From the NCBI RefSeq assembly GCF_002102185.1, contig NZ_LQOW01000016.1:124001-188000 (forward strand): a stretch of DNA of 64,000 nt. Reading direction: 5' to 3'. A program made the position numbers and the translations under genes. This DNA comes from Mycobacterium fragae. GTDB taxonomy: Bacteria; Actinomycetota; Actinomycetes; Mycobacteriales; Mycobacteriaceae. Positions 46,390 through 55,460 of this stretch are shown one piece after another; the stretch's first letter is position 1; each line of letters starts with the position of its first letter. Under the pieces are notes generated by a model. That model searched no databases, was not told the DNA's origin, and saw nothing but the letters and a program-made list of their open reading frames with translations.

Positions 46390-46943
46390 CCGAACCAGGG
46401 TCACCACAGCGCCTGTCCGACAAGGACATTGGTGACGCCCTGACCCGGCTCAACGATCTGCTCGAGGAGGTGGAGCAGATCCCCGGCCCCGTCGGCGAGA
46501 TCGCTGTCGACGCGGTGTCTGCGCTTGCCCGGGTCTACGGTGAGGCGCTGGCCCGAGCGATAGGCCACGTGGCAGGCAACCGGGCCGCCCGCGAAGCGTT
46601 CTTGAACGACGAACTGCTGGGGCACTTGCTGGTGCTGCATGAGCTGCACCCCGAGTCGGTCGATCGCCGGGTGTCGCGCGCGATCACCAAGCTGTCGGGT
46701 CCGCTTGACGACCAGGGCGCGCGACTCGAATTGGCTGCCATCGAGGATGGGGTCGCCACCCTGCGGCTGGCGGCGCACGGCTGCGGATCGGCCGGAATTG
46801 CCGACGTGGTGCGCGAGGCGGTGCTCGCCGCCGCACCGGAGTTATCCGAGGTGCGAGTCGTTTCGGGCGCCGCGCATGACACCGCGTTCGTGCCGCTGGA
46901 GAAGCTGATGTCCCGCCCGGTGACCGACGGGGCCCGCACATGA
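46386..46943 (+). CDS. NifU-like domain protein of the hydrogenase operon
   Basis: A 185-residue protein. The N-terminal ~100 residues are helical and unrecognised. The C-terminal half resembles the NifU/Nfu scaffold domain (GVATLRLAAHGCGSAGIADVVREAVLAAAPELSEV), but the usual CxxC is GCGSA with a single Cys. Cluster assembly is therefore doubtful; a hydrogenase-specific chaperone role is inferred from 4-nt overlaps on both sides. Confidence 0.8.
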   Translation: MTEPGSPQRLSDKDIGDALTRLNDLLEEVEQIPGPVGEIAVDAVSALARVYGEALARAIGHVAGNRAAREAFLNDELLGHLLVLHELHPESVDRRVSRAITKLSGPLDDQGARLELAAIEDGVATLRLAAHGCGSAGIADVVREAVLAAAPELSEVRVVSGAAHDTAFVPLEKLMSRPVTDGART

Positions 46944-47542
46944 CCACGCTTTCGGCGTTGCGTCGCACCATCCGCCGGCCGGGTAGTCGGCCCGACGAGG
47001 AATTGCACTGCCAATTGTGCAGCGCCCCAGTGCCGGAACTACACCGGCACATGCTCGACGAACACAACGGGGAACTGCTGTGCGCCTGCCGGGCCTGCAC
47101 CGTGCTGTTTCAGCGGGAAGCGGCCGGCCGTGGTCACTACCGGCTGGTTCCGGACCGACGACGTCGTTTGCCGCCGCTGCCGCTCGGCGGTCTCGGCGTC
47201 CCGGTCGGGTTGGCGTTTTTCACCATTGACGCCGACGGAGCCGTCACCGCGCACTATCCCAGCCCGATGGGGGCAACGACGTCGGAGGTGGACGCCGAGA
47301 ACTGGCAAGCGGTGCTGCGGGACTGCCCGCAACTTTCGGAGCTGGCCCCCATGGTCGAGGCGCTGTTGGTGAACACCACCCGCGACGCGCGAGAGCACTG
47401 GGTGGTGCCGATCGATGACTGTTACCGCCTGGTCGCGGTGATCCGCCGCGAATGGCGCGGCTTGTCCGGCGGCAGCACGGTTTGGCCTGCGGTCGACGCC
47501 TTTTTCGCTGAACTCAACGAAAGCCCCTACACAGCAAGGTAA
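46940..47542 (+). CDS. DUF5947 protein of the hydrogenase operon
   Basis: A 200-residue protein with an N-terminal metal-binding pattern (CQLC at 24-27, histidines at 35, 37 and 42, and CACRAC at 48-53, followed by TVLFQRE). This suggests a zinc ribbon or rubredoxin-like site. The rest contains YPSPMGATTSEVD and DDCYRLVAVIRREWRGLSGG. DUF5947 proteins, as I know them, accompany group 1h hydrogenases. The ATG overlaps the NifU-like stop. Confidence 0.8.
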   Translation: MTTLSALRRTIRRPGSRPDEELHCQLCSAPVPELHRHMLDEHNGELLCACRACTVLFQREAAGRGHYRLVPDRRRRLPPLPLGGLGVPVGLAFFTIDADGAVTAHYPSPMGATTSEVDAENWQAVLRDCPQLSELAPMVEALLVNTTRDAREHWVVPIDDCYRLVAVIRREWRGLSGGSTVWPAVDAFFAELNESPYTAR

Positions 47543-47569
47543 AGCAAATACATCGAAAGGAAGATTCAC

Positions 47570-47776
47570 ATGGCCGAGATCAAGGTCGGCAAGGCCAAGA
47601 TCAAACCCGATTCGACGTCCCACTCGTGGCGAGTCCAGCAGGGCAACCAGGGTCCGTACACCAAGAACGTCGGCCATCACAAGGACGGCAAGGCCGACGC
47701 CCGACGCTCGACGGGCGTTAAGCCCAAGACGCATGACGCAATCCTGCCGATCATGCCGAACCTCCCGCCGGGATGA
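47570..47776 (+). CDS. Small basic hypothetical protein, 68 aa
   Basis: Starts MAEIKVGKAKIKPDSTSHSW and is rich in Lys, His and Gly (YTKNVGHHKDGKADARRS), ending in LPIMPNLPPG. GAAAGGAAG precedes the ATG, and the gene follows the DUF5947 gene by 27 bp, so it is probably in the hydrogenase operon. No family recognised. Confidence 0.65.
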   Translation: MAEIKVGKAKIKPDSTSHSWRVQQGNQGPYTKNVGHHKDGKADARRSTGVKPKTHDAILPIMPNLPPG

Positions 47777-47807
47777 GAGGCCCGATGTGGACACAGAGGA
47801 GAACCCC

Positions 47808-47915
47808 GTGATCGCTCTTTATGTGGTTATCGCCATCCTGGCCCTGGTCGGCCTGGCCTTCGTCTGGCGTGAGATGCCAGCGATCATCCGCTATATCAAG
47901 ATCGAAAGAATGTAG
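47808..47915 (+). CDS. Single-pass small membrane protein, 35 aa
   Basis: GTG at 47808 follows GAGGAG with 5 nt spacing. The peptide is one hydrophobic helix (IALYVVIAILALVGLAFV) followed by a basic tail RYIKIERM. It resembles DUF6893-type small proteins of actinobacteria, though I am not sure of the number. A longer GTG start at 47787 is possible. Last plus-strand gene before the convergent catalase. Confidence 0.55.
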   Translation: MIALYVVIAILALVGLAFVWREMPAIIRYIKIERM

Positions 47916-47949
47916 CCGCGCGCTGCAGCCCGCGTATTGGAGAGCCCGA

Positions 47950-50064
47950 TCAAGCCGGAACCGAGTCGGTCTCGCGGTCCCAGGCCCGGTGCTTGGCCAG
48001 TTCAGAGGCGAACGATTCGAAGAACGCGTCGGGCATGCTGTCCTCGGCGGCCGTGGTCGTCACCACGCCGTGCGAGGTGACGACGTCGGCTGCATCGGCG
48101 ATCTGCTCGGGGATGCCGGCCTTGCGCAGTAGCTTGATACCGGCGCCGAACGCGCCGACGGCCTTCAGGTGCTTGTAGGCCTCGGTGACGAAGTGCACGG
48201 CATACCCGTCGTCGGACAACGTCTCCACCGCGTCCGGCCCGCACGGCACGACGACCGCGTCGTACAGCACCGAGGCCATCGTGGTGAACGCGCGGTCGAC
48301 GGCGACCTCGCCGCCGGAGCCGCCGGCGAGTGTCCCGCCCGCGGTGGGTGCCAGCACCTCCGGTATGGCACCGCGCTCGCGCATCGCTTCGACGAACCGT
48401 TCGACGCCGCGCGCATCGACACCGTCGGCGGCCAACACAGCGATCTTGCGGCTTGCGATGCTGTCGGTCGCGGTGTTGAGCTGGGACAGCGCCGGCGAGG
48501 CAGGCATCTTGTCGTCAACCGGCTCCTCGGCCGGCTCCGGCAGACCCAGTTCGCCGGCCACTCGGACCGCCAAGTCGTGATCGACCAGATTGAGCTGATC
48601 CACGACCCGCGACCGGATTTCGGGTACCTCTACCTTGCCCAGCTCGAACGCATACGCGGCGACGATGTGTTTGGCCTCGACCGCCGTCATGCTCTTCCAG
48701 AACATCCGGGCCTGGCTGTAGTGGTCCTGGAAGCTCTTGGCCCGCTGCCGGATCTTGTGGCCGTCCACCTTCTCGGTGTAGTGCCGGAAAACGCCCTCGT
48801 CGGCCAGCGCGGGACAGCCGCCGCCGAGTGAGTTCTTGAAGTAGCTGGATTTGCCCTGGGGAATGGCGATTTGGCCGTAGCCGTCGTGCTGGTTGTTGCG
48901 GACATCGGCGAGCGGCCGGTTGACCGGCAACTGCGCGAAGTTGGGGCCGCCCAAGCGGATCAGCTGGGTGTCCAGATAGGAGAAGTTGCGGAACTGCAGC
49001 AGCGGGTCGTTGGTGAAGTCGATGCCGGGCACCACGTTGGCGGTGTGGAAGGCGACCTGCTCGGTTTCGGCGAAGAAGTTGTCCGGGTTGCGGTTGAGCA
49101 CCATTTTGCCCACCGGACGGACCGGAACCTGTTCCTCGGGAATGATTTTAGTCGCGTCGAGCAGATCGAAGTCAAAGTTGAACTCGTCGCTTTCCGGCAC
49201 GAGCTGCACTCCGAGTTCATATTCCGGATACTGGCCGGCCTCGATCGCCTCCCACAGGTCGCGCCGGTTGAAGTCGGGGTCCTTGCCGGCGACTTTCTGG
49301 CATTCGTCCCAGATCAGTGAGTGCACACCCAGTTTCGGCTTCCAGTGGAACTTCACAAATGTGCCCTCGCCCTTGGCGTTGACGAAGCGGAAGGTGTGCA
49401 CGCCGAAGCCCTGCATCATCCGGTAGCTGCGTGGCAACGACCGATCCGACATCAGCCACATGATCGTGTGCAGCGTCTCCGGTTGCAGCGACACGAAGTC
49501 CCACAGGGTGTCGTGCGCGGACTGGGCCTGCGGAATCTCGTTGTGGGGCTCGGGTTTGACCGCGTGCACGAAGTCCGGGAACTTGATGCCGTCCTGGATG
49601 AAGAACACCGGGAAGTTGTTGCCGACCAGATCGTAGTTGCCCTCATCGGTATAGAACTTGGTCGCGAAGCCACGGACGTCGCGCACCGTGTCGGCAGAAC
49701 CGCGCGAGCCGGCTACCGTCGAGAACCGCACGAACACGGGGGTCTGCCTGCCGGGGGTGGTCAGAAACTTGGCGACGGTGTATTCGGCGAGCGAGTCGTC
49801 GTAGGGCTCAAAGTAGCCGTAAGCGCCGGCGCCCCGGGCGTGTACCACTCGTTCCGGGATGCGCTCATGATCGAAATGGGTGATCTTCTCCCGGGCGTGG
49901 AAGTCTTCGAGCAGGGTGGGCCCACGTTCTCCGGCGGTCAGCGCGTCATCGGTGTGATCGACCCGCACACCCTGCTGAGTCGTCAGATACCCGCTGGCGC
50001 GGTCGACCCGGTAACCATCAAGCTGCTCCTGCTTGGGGTTGCTGTCCTGCTTCTTGCCAAACAT
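47950..50064 (-). CDS. katE: Large-subunit catalase of the HPII type
   Basis: Heme catalase disproportionating H2O2, 704 residues. Catalase core: [21 protein letters not shown] with the distal His, [21 protein letters not shown], and the proximal Tyr region later. The C-terminal ~150 residues form the class I amidotransferase/DJ-1-like domain typical of large catalases ([21 protein letters not shown] ... [12 protein letters not shown]). ATG at 50064 is preferred: GGAGG lies 5 nt upstream; GTG at 50067 is too close to it. A SigF-type promoter lies 34 bp upstream. Confidence 0.95.
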   Translation of the reverse strand: MFGKKQDSNPKQEQLDGYRVDRASGYLTTQQGVRVDHTDDALTAGERGPTLLEDFHAREKITHFDHERIPERVVHARGAGAYGYFEPYDDSLAEYTVAKFLTTPGRQTPVFVRFSTVAGSRGSADTVRDVRGFATKFYTDEGNYDLVGNNFPVFFIQDGIKFPDFVHAVKPEPHNEIPQAQSAHDTLWDFVSLQPETLHTIMWLMSDRSLPRSYRMMQGFGVHTFRFVNAKGEGTFVKFHWKPKLGVHSLIWDECQKVAGKDPDFNRRDLWEAIEAGQYPEYELGVQLVPESDEFNFDFDLLDATKIIPEEQVPVRPVGKMVLNRNPDNFFAETEQVAFHTANVVPGIDFTNDPLLQFRNFSYLDTQLIRLGGPNFAQLPVNRPLADVRNNQHDGYGQIAIPQGKSSYFKNSLGGGCPALADEGVFRHYTEKVDGHKIRQRAKSFQDHYSQARMFWKSMTAVEAKHIVAAYAFELGKVEVPEIRSRVVDQLNLVDHDLAVRVAGELGLPEPAEEPVDDKMPASPALSQLNTATDSIASRKIAVLAADGVDARGVERFVEAMRERGAIPEVLAPTAGGTLAGGSGGEVAVDRAFTTMASVLYDAVVVPCGPDAVETLSDDGYAVHFVTEAYKHLKAVGAFGAGIKLLRKAGIPEQIADAADVVTSHGVVTTTAAEDSMPDAFFESFASELAKHRAWDRETDSVPA

Positions 50065-50097
50065 CACGTCCTCCGGCGATAGGAATCCTGGACATGG

Positions 50098-50123
50098 TTA
50101 CCCGACGCGGGAATCGGCAAACC
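50098..50123 (-). promoter_or_regulatory. SigF-type promoter of the catalase gene
   Basis: On the minus strand GGTTT (50119-50123), 15 nt and GGGTAA (50098-50103). It fits in the short gap between the end of the antiporter operon (50130) and the catalase start. Confidence 0.75.
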
Positions 50124-50129
50124 GGTCGC

Positions 50130-51950
50130 TCAGGGCAGCTGTAGCCCCACCGCCGCCGCCAGCACGGTGAGCGCGCCGAACATCCAGGCGACGTAGTCGC
50201 CGATGTGTCCGGAATGCGCGCCGCGCAGCGCGGCGATCGCCGGTCGCATCACCATCGCGGTCACGCGCCGCACTGGTGAGCCGCCGGCGGGTTGGCGCAG
50301 CGCGACAACGGCCACGCAGGCAGCGGCCAGCACGCCGATGATCGCCAAACCCACCCCGGCCGTCGACCAGCCCGGCATCGGGTGGGTGAGAGTGCTCGGC
50401 GCGGCATGCCCGATCACCGTTGCGATGTAGCCGGTGGTGTCGGAGAATCGCCGTCCGGCGATGTCGGCGGCGTCCGTCGCATGCGGTAGCACTCCGACCG
50501 CGAGGCAACCGAGCAGCAGCACCACGATCGGGACATACATGCTCGCCGGGATTCGCCGCAAGACCGCATCCGGCTCCTCTTCGCCTTTTGTGGCGCCGTT
50601 CGCCGGCTCGGCGGGCTCCCCGCCGGTGCCCCATCGGGTGAAGCAGCGCACGCCGGCGCGCAACACCGCGCCCCCGGTCGCCGCCGAAATCGCCACGAAC
50701 AGTGCGGAACCCCATCCGGAGCCGACCGCGTCGTCGCACAGCGACTTTCCCAGCGCGGTGCCAAACGGCGGCAACCCGGCCAGCGCCAGCGCCGCCACCA
50801 GATACAGCACCGCAAGCAGGTGCTGGCCGCGTCCGCGTCCGGACAACTCCAACTCGTCGACGGTCTGATGGCGGTCAAGCAGAACTCCCACGATCAAGAA
50901 CAGCGCGGACTTCGCCCCAGCGTGACCGACGATGTAGACGGCGGCTCCGCTGATCGCGTCGGCCCGCAACGTCGCGCCGGCCACCAAGAACAGGCCCATG
51001 TGACCGATCGTCGAATAGGCCAGCAGCCGCTTGAGGTGACGCTGCAGCACGCACATCACCGCACCGACCACCGCCGTCAGCACTCCGACAACGACGAACG
51101 TGTGCGAAACCGCCGATCGTGGCAGCGCGTTGGCGAAGGTCACCCAATACACCCGCCACATCGCGTACAGCCCGAGTTCGACCATGACTCCGGAGAACAG
51201 CACGCAGACTCCGGCCGGTGCGACGGCGTGCGCGTCGGCCAACCAGAAGTGCAGCGGGACAATCGCAGCCTTCACCAGGAAGCCGGCCAGGATCAAAACG
51301 AACGCGGTGACGGTGACGGACCGCGGCGCAACGCGGGCCAGCGCCATCCCGGCCTGGGCCATGCCGAGCTGACCGACGTGTGCGTAGAGGATCCCGATGC
51401 CGACCAGAGTTATGCAGGCGGAAAGCGATTGGATGATGCCGAAATTGAGCGCACCTTGAATCGCCGACTTGTCTTCGATCTTGATGCCCGTCAACGCGTA
51501 GGCCACCGCGCCCATGAGTTCGAAGAACACGAAGAGGTTGAACAGGTCTGTCGCCAGCACCAGACCATTCATCGCCGCCAGAAACAGCAGCAGCAGAGCG
51601 TCGAAACGCGGACCCGCCTCGTCGAGTCCCCGGCGACTGTAGAGGGCCGCGCAGGCCACCAGTACGCTGATCAGGGTCGCCAATCCAGCCGACAGCGGGT
51701 CGGCGCCCAACGCGATTCCCACCGTCGCGCGCCGCAGCATCGACCAGCCACCGATCCAGGTGAGCAGCAAGTGATCTCGAGCGGCCGCAGTCGCAAACCC
51801 CGCCACGCCGGCCGCGGCCACCGACACGGTAACCGTCAACCAGCCGGCTGTGGTGCGGGAGATCCGGTGGCCCAGTGCCAGCAGCAGGCAGCCCGCCACG
51901 ATGGGCACCGCGACCAGCAGCGGCAGTAACTGGGCCGCGGTGTTCTGCAC
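50130..51950 (-). CDS. mnhD: Mrp/complex I-type antiporter large subunit (MrpD/NuoL-like)
   Basis: A 606-residue polytopic membrane protein with about 14 or more hydrophobic segments, the proton/cation-translocating subunit. The conserved block reads [34 protein letters not shown]. The Lys normally in the SG-hydrophobic-K-x-G motif is Glu here (MVELG). Longer than typical MrpD. It is the only large antiporter-like subunit in the operon and follows the C subunit by 7 bp. Confidence 0.85.
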   Translation of the reverse strand: MQNTAAQLLPLLVAVPIVAGCLLLALGHRISRTTAGWLTVTVSVAAAGVAGFATAAARDHLLLTWIGGWSMLRRATVGIALGADPLSAGLATLISVLVACAALYSRRGLDEAGPRFDALLLLFLAAMNGLVLATDLFNLFVFFELMGAVAYALTGIKIEDKSAIQGALNFGIIQSLSACITLVGIGILYAHVGQLGMAQAGMALARVAPRSVTVTAFVLILAGFLVKAAIVPLHFWLADAHAVAPAGVCVLFSGVMVELGLYAMWRVYWVTFANALPRSAVSHTFVVVGVLTAVVGAVMCVLQRHLKRLLAYSTIGHMGLFLVAGATLRADAISGAAVYIVGHAGAKSALFLIVGVLLDRHQTVDELELSGRGRGQHLLAVLYLVAALALAGLPPFGTALGKSLCDDAVGSGWGSALFVAISAATGGAVLRAGVRCFTRWGTGGEPAEPANGATKGEEEPDAVLRRIPASMYVPIVVLLLGCLAVGVLPHATDAADIAGRRFSDTTGYIATVIGHAAPSTLTHPMPGWSTAGVGLAIIGVLAAACVAVVALRQPAGGSPVRRVTAMVMRPAIAALRGAHSGHIGDYVAWMFGALTVLAAAVGLQLP

Positions 51951-51957
51951 GGCTGGG

Positions 51958-52308
51958 TCAGCCCCTCAGCGCCGACAGTTCGTCGGGATCCAAAGTGCCG
52001 TGACGCTTGTGGATCTGGATGGCCAGCGCCAGCAGTAGCGCGGTGACGGTGGCCTGGATGACGATGTCGGTCAGGGTCAACGCCTGCACGACGGGGTCAA
52101 CGACGTTCAGCGGGGAGGGCGGGTTCGAGCCCGCGAAGATCGGCGGCGCGCCACCACGTTGATATCCGATGGCCAACAGCAACAGATAGGTACCCGATTG
52201 GGCCACCGACAGGCATACCACCGCGTGAATCAGGTTGCGGCTGCGAACAATTCCCAGCGAACCGATCAGCACCAACCAGCCCGCCACGCAGTAGGGGTAG
52301 ATGTTCAC
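51958..52308 (-). CDS. mnhC: Mrp antiporter subunit C (NuoK-like)
   Basis: A 116-residue NuoK-like protein with three hydrophobic segments. [21 protein letters not shown] is the conserved last helix, with the [14 protein letters not shown] block typical of MrpC. The start overlaps the B subunit stop by 4 nt. Confidence 0.88.
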   Translation of the reverse strand: MNIYPYCVAGWLVLIGSLGIVRSRNLIHAVVCLSVAQSGTYLLLLAIGYQRGGAPPIFAGSNPPSPLNVVDPVVQALTLTDIVIQATVTALLLALAIQIHKRHGTLDPDELSALRG

Positions 52309-53048
52309 GTGTTGTCACCTCGCTTGGCCACGGTGATTTCCTGTGCCAGGAACTGCGCCAGCAATACCGTCATTCCGCAGGCGACCTCCACGCCGACGGC
52401 GACATTCAGTAGGACCACCGAGCCGGACGAGAACAGATTCCCCAGCGTGCCGGTGGGCAGGAAATTGGTGAAAAAGGCACCCGCGAAGATCAAGCCGCCC
52501 AATCCGATCCCCACAAAAGCCGCAGCACCCAGCGCCTCACCGATGTCGAAAACGTTGACGGGCCGCAACCGGTCCAGCGCACGGAAGCTGCCGGTGATGT
52601 ACAACAAGTGCAAACCGGCGGCCAGCACCACCCCGCCCTGAAATCCCCCGCCCGGAGTGAGATGCCCGTGGACGACGGTGTCGACACCCAGCGCGATCGT
52701 CACCGGCAACATCAGATACCCGACCAGCCGTGTCGCGTCCAGCGCTGTGGCGCGTCCCGGCGCATGGTATTCGCGCTCTTCGATGGCCGGGCGAAGCAGG
52801 GCCATCACGCCGGTCACCGAACCCAGCAAGATCGTCTCCTCTACCATGGTGTCCAGGGCGCGCTGATCGAAGTTCACCGACGCGACGACGTTGGCGGCAG
52901 CCCGCGAAAGCGCCGCGGGCACAGCCAGATCCCGATACAGGTGGCGGGCTTGTCCGAAGGCCGGCAGTTGCGCGATGGCCAGCCAGATCAGGACCGCCAG
53001 CCCGGCCCCCCCGGCGAGGAAAAACACCGTCCGCACACCACGATTCAT
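52305..53048 (-). CDS. mnhB: MbhE-like/MrpB fusion subunit
   Basis: 247 residues. The N-terminal ~85 resemble the C-terminal end of MrpA or MbhE (NVVASVNFDQRALDTMVEETILLGSVTGVMALL). The remainder is the MnhB domain with GHLTPGGGFQGGVVLAAGLHLLYI. This covers the MrpA tail and MrpB in one protein. Four-nt overlaps on both sides tie it into the operon. Confidence 0.85.
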   Translation of the reverse strand: MNRGVRTVFFLAGGAGLAVLIWLAIAQLPAFGQARHLYRDLAVPAALSRAAANVVASVNFDQRALDTMVEETILLGSVTGVMALLRPAIEEREYHAPGRATALDATRLVGYLMLPVTIALGVDTVVHGHLTPGGGFQGGVVLAAGLHLLYITGSFRALDRLRPVNVFDIGEALGAAAFVGIGLGGLIFAGAFFTNFLPTGTLGNLFSSGSVVLLNVAVGVEVACGMTVLLAQFLAQEITVAKRGDNT

Positions 53049-53308
53049 CGGCCGTCCTCCTGCTCGGCCTCTACACTGTGACGGCGCACCGCGCGGATGG
53101 TGAGCATGACCATCAGCGGTACGACGACACCGCCGATCACCAGTTGCGACAAGGCGACATCGGGGGCTTGCAGCACCACGAACAACACGGTGAGGGCGAG
53201 CCCGAAGATCGCCAGCGAGATGGCCTGCTTCTCCGGGCGACCGGTCAGCGCGACGACCGTTCCGGCCACACCCACCAGCGTCACCGCGACCAGCACCACC
53301 GCTGTCAC
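53045..53308 (-). CDS. MbhD/DUF4040-like antiporter subunit
   Basis: An 87-residue protein with three hydrophobic segments; VLQAPDVALSQLVIGGVVVPLMVML is the DUF4040 (MbhD-like) signature, equivalent to part of the MrpA C-terminal region. Four-nt overlaps with neighbours. Confidence 0.82.
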   Translation of the reverse strand: MTAVVLVAVTLVGVAGTVVALTGRPEKQAISLAIFGLALTVLFVVLQAPDVALSQLVIGGVVVPLMVMLTIRAVRRHSVEAEQEDGR

Positions 53309-53598
53309 GACGGCGAATCCTCGTCGACCAGGCCGCTATGCTGTGCTGTCAGCCGGGCTGTCGCCGCCGATATCACCGGCGAGCTCACCACGATGAACAC
53401 GATCGTCACAGCGATCATCGCAGACGCCTCCGTCCAGCCGCGCGAGATCATCAGCCCCAGCCCGGTCAACGGCGCACCGAGCGACGTGGTGGCTGTCAGC
53501 AGATGCAGGCGGTCGAACACCCGCGGCAATGCCGCCGCGGTCAACGCGGAGAACACCATCACCGCAACGCCGAGATAGACCACACACCAAGCGATCAC
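53305..53598 (-). CDS. mnhG: Mrp antiporter subunit G
   Basis: 97 residues, three hydrophobic segments, with the MnhG block LPRVFDRLHLLTATTSLGAPLTGLGL and VVSSPVISAATAR. Overlaps neighbours by 4 nt. Confidence 0.88.
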   Translation of the reverse strand: MIAWCVVYLGVAVMVFSALTAAALPRVFDRLHLLTATTSLGAPLTGLGLMISRGWTEASAMIAVTIVFIVVSSPVISAATARLTAQHSGLVDEDSPS

Positions 53599-53849
53599 GT
53601 CTTCTCCACCAGCAGCCGGGTAAACACCAATGTCCCGGGAAGTGTCACCAACGCCAACACCAGCGGCACGATCAGATTCGAATCATGCTGCCATGCAATT
53701 GAAAGCACCATCAGCGCCGTCGTCGCGGCGGCGCTGGCGAACTCCAACCCCACCAGCCGCGCACGTGGGTGACCGCGAAAGGCCATCCAGGCTCCGGGCG
53801 CGAACGCTCCCACCAACAACAGCAGCGCCGCCAGCTCCCCGGCGTTCAT
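53595..53849 (-). CDS. mnhF: Mrp antiporter subunit F
   Basis: 84 residues, three hydrophobic segments, no strong motif, but size and position between E and G identify MnhF. Overlaps neighbours by 4 nt. Confidence 0.8.
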   Translation of the reverse strand: MNAGELAALLLLVGAFAPGAWMAFRGHPRARLVGLEFASAAATTALMVLSIAWQHDSNLIVPLVLALVTLPGTLVFTRLLVEKT

Positions 53850-54370
53850 CGCTGCACCATCGTCGCCAGCCGACCGGGGTGGGGCCGCACCCGATGCATC
53901 AACACCGTTGCGTCGTCCGGATCACTGTCCAGCACAACGGTTCCCGGTGTGGTGGCGAACGCCAACACCGCAGCGGCATGCCGCGCCGCCGCCGTCGCAG
54001 CAGGCTCGGCCGGCAACGCCACAGCGCTGATCACCCCGCGCCGGCGCCGCACGCGGACAGTCGGAAGCGCTCGCAGCGCATAGGCCCACGCTTGGCAGGC
54101 TTGCAGCGGCACCTCGCGCAGCACCATCGGTACCCACCGCAGCCAGCCGAGCTGGAACCGCCACGAGCCGCGGTTGGCGCGCCGTGCCGCACGCGCGGCC
54201 ACCGCGCAGGGCAGCGTGCACGCCAGGGCCACCGCTAGTTCAGCCGAGGTGATGGAGGAGACGGTCGCGAGCCAGACCGACGCGGTGAGCACCCACCACG
54301 CAACGATTTCGCTCAGTGCGCCAAGTGAACTGAGCGCCGAATCCTTCGGCTGGTCACCGCCCCCGGACAC
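53846..54370 (-). CDS. mnhE: Mrp antiporter subunit E
   Basis: 174 residues. Two N-terminal hydrophobic segments are followed by the MnhE domain with WLRWVPMVLREVPLQACQAW and a C-terminal segment containing ATTPGTVVLDSDPDDATVLMHRV, typical of MnhE. It is the first antiporter gene. The start overlaps the ChaB stop by 17 bp, so a downstream start is possible. Confidence 0.85.
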   Translation of the reverse strand: MSGGGDQPKDSALSSLGALSEIVAWWVLTASVWLATVSSITSAELAVALACTLPCAVAARAARRANRGSWRFQLGWLRWVPMVLREVPLQACQAWAYALRALPTVRVRRRRGVISAVALPAEPAATAAARHAAAVLAFATTPGTVVLDSDPDDATVLMHRVRPHPGRLATMVQR

Positions 54371-54767
54371 GGCGGTTGTGCTTCTTGATCGCGTCGACCA
54401 ACTGCGACTTGTTCATCGTGGACCGGCCGTGCACGTCGAGCCGGCGCGCAACGTCGAGCAGATGTTTCTTGCTGGCGTTCGCGTCGACGCCCTCCGCCGA
54501 CGGGATCGGGTTGTGCAAGCCGCCGCGCTCGGCGCGTTTGTCCGACGGGCCCTTCTGTTTCTTGGGCTCCCAGTGGTCGCCGACCTTCTCGAAGCTGTGC
54601 TTGAGCGCCGCGTAGCCGACCCGGTGAGCCCTCTGCTCGCTGCCGTATTGCTCGGCGGCGGCGTCATGAGCTTTGGCAAACGTGCGCTGCGCCTTGGCGT
54701 TAGAGCGCCGCACAGTGCTGGGCAACTCGCTCTTCTTGGGCTTGCCGCCCTTTGTTGTCTTCGGCAT
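54354..54767 (-). CDS. ChaB-domain protein with Rho N-like C-terminal domain
   Basis: 137 residues, very basic. The N-terminal half is ChaB-like (AKAQRTFAKAHDAAAEQYGSEQRAHRVGYAALKHSFEKVGDHW). The C-terminal ~35 residues resemble a Rho N-terminal/SAP fold (ASKKHLLDVARRLDVHGRSTMNKSQLVDAIKKHN). ChaB was named as a regulator of the ChaA cation/proton antiporter; here it overlaps the start of an Mrp antiporter operon. Regulation of that antiporter is inference. Confidence 0.85.
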   Translation of the reverse strand: MPKTTKGGKPKKSELPSTVRRSNAKAQRTFAKAHDAAAEQYGSEQRAHRVGYAALKHSFEKVGDHWEPKKQKGPSDKRAERGGLHNPIPSAEGVDANASKKHLLDVARRLDVHGRSTMNKSQLVDAIKKHNRRVRGR

Positions 54768-54793
54768 GGGTAGACCTCCGGATCCTCGTGTCG

Positions 54794-55324
54794 TCAGCGC
54801 TCTGCTGACTGCTGCGCCATTGCGTATGCGAGCTGCAGAAAGTCAGCGCCGGCCAAGGCGGTGAAGCAGCCGGCGATCAGTCGGGTCACCCTGGGCGCGA
54901 ATATCAGTCCGATGACGAATGCGGTGGCCACCCACATGTCCAGGCAGAACGGGCAGGTCAGCAATTCGCCGATGCTGTGCCGCAACTGGCTGGAGTGCCG
55001 GGTTTCCTCCTGGACTTCGGCGGGACCGCCGGTGCCGGCGTAGTGAGCGAACGGCGCCCGCAGCGGGCTGGTGACCGCGTCCTTGGTCAGCGAACGCGAG
55101 AGCTTGTGGGTGCCGCATGCCACGGTGATCAGGTCCTCGGTCCGCCACCGCTCAGGCAGCTTGCGCCCGCTGACAGCGGCCACCAGTGTCGTAAACGCCA
55201 CCAAAAGGCCGTAAATGGCGAGGACAGCCACATAGCCCCCCAATGGGCGCGGATCATCGCCGCGGTAGGCCTCCGCCTCCTCGTGCGCCCGTTTGGCCAT
55301 ATTTGTCACGTCGCCCACTGCCAC
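54794..55324 (-). CDS. DUF1360 membrane protein
   Basis: 176 residues. DUF1360 signature: LITVACGTHKLSRSLTKDAVTSPLRAPFAHY and a TCPFCLDMWVATAFVIGLIFAPRV block with a CxxC. Three or four hydrophobic segments. Function unknown; related proteins are sporulation or stress associated. It lies 26 bp upstream of ChaB on the same strand and may lead the ChaB-Mrp operon. Confidence 0.85.
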   Translation of the reverse strand: MAVGDVTNMAKRAHEEAEAYRGDDPRPLGGYVAVLAIYGLLVAFTTLVAAVSGRKLPERWRTEDLITVACGTHKLSRSLTKDAVTSPLRAPFAHYAGTGGPAEVQEETRHSSQLRHSIGELLTCPFCLDMWVATAFVIGLIFAPRVTRLIAGCFTALAGADFLQLAYAMAQQSAER

Positions 55325-55351
55325 TCCTCGAGGTCGGGTCCCGCACGGCGG

Positions 55352-55421
55352 TTACCCCATGTCGACGCCTGGCAATCGCTCGCGGACAAACCGACGCGTT
55401 GCCGGGCTGCCAATTGGGTAC
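55352..55421. promoter_or_regulatory. Two weak SigF-like -10 elements in the DUF1360/HAD divergent gap
   Basis: Minus strand GGGTAA at 55352-55357 faces DUF1360. Plus strand GGGTAC at 55416-55421, with GCGTT at 55396-55400 (15-nt spacer), faces the HAD gene. Both -10 elements are good but the -35 elements match poorly. Confidence 0.35.
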
Positions 55422-55460
55422 TCAACGGCGGCTCACCGCACACAGAAGGGATTGTTCGTG

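Noticed and set aside
50130..54370. Mrp operon plus hydrogenase as a membrane-bound Mbh respiratory complex
   Set aside because: The hydrogenase is of soluble group 1h type on the opposite strand and lacks the group 4 subunits, so no physical complex can be claimed.
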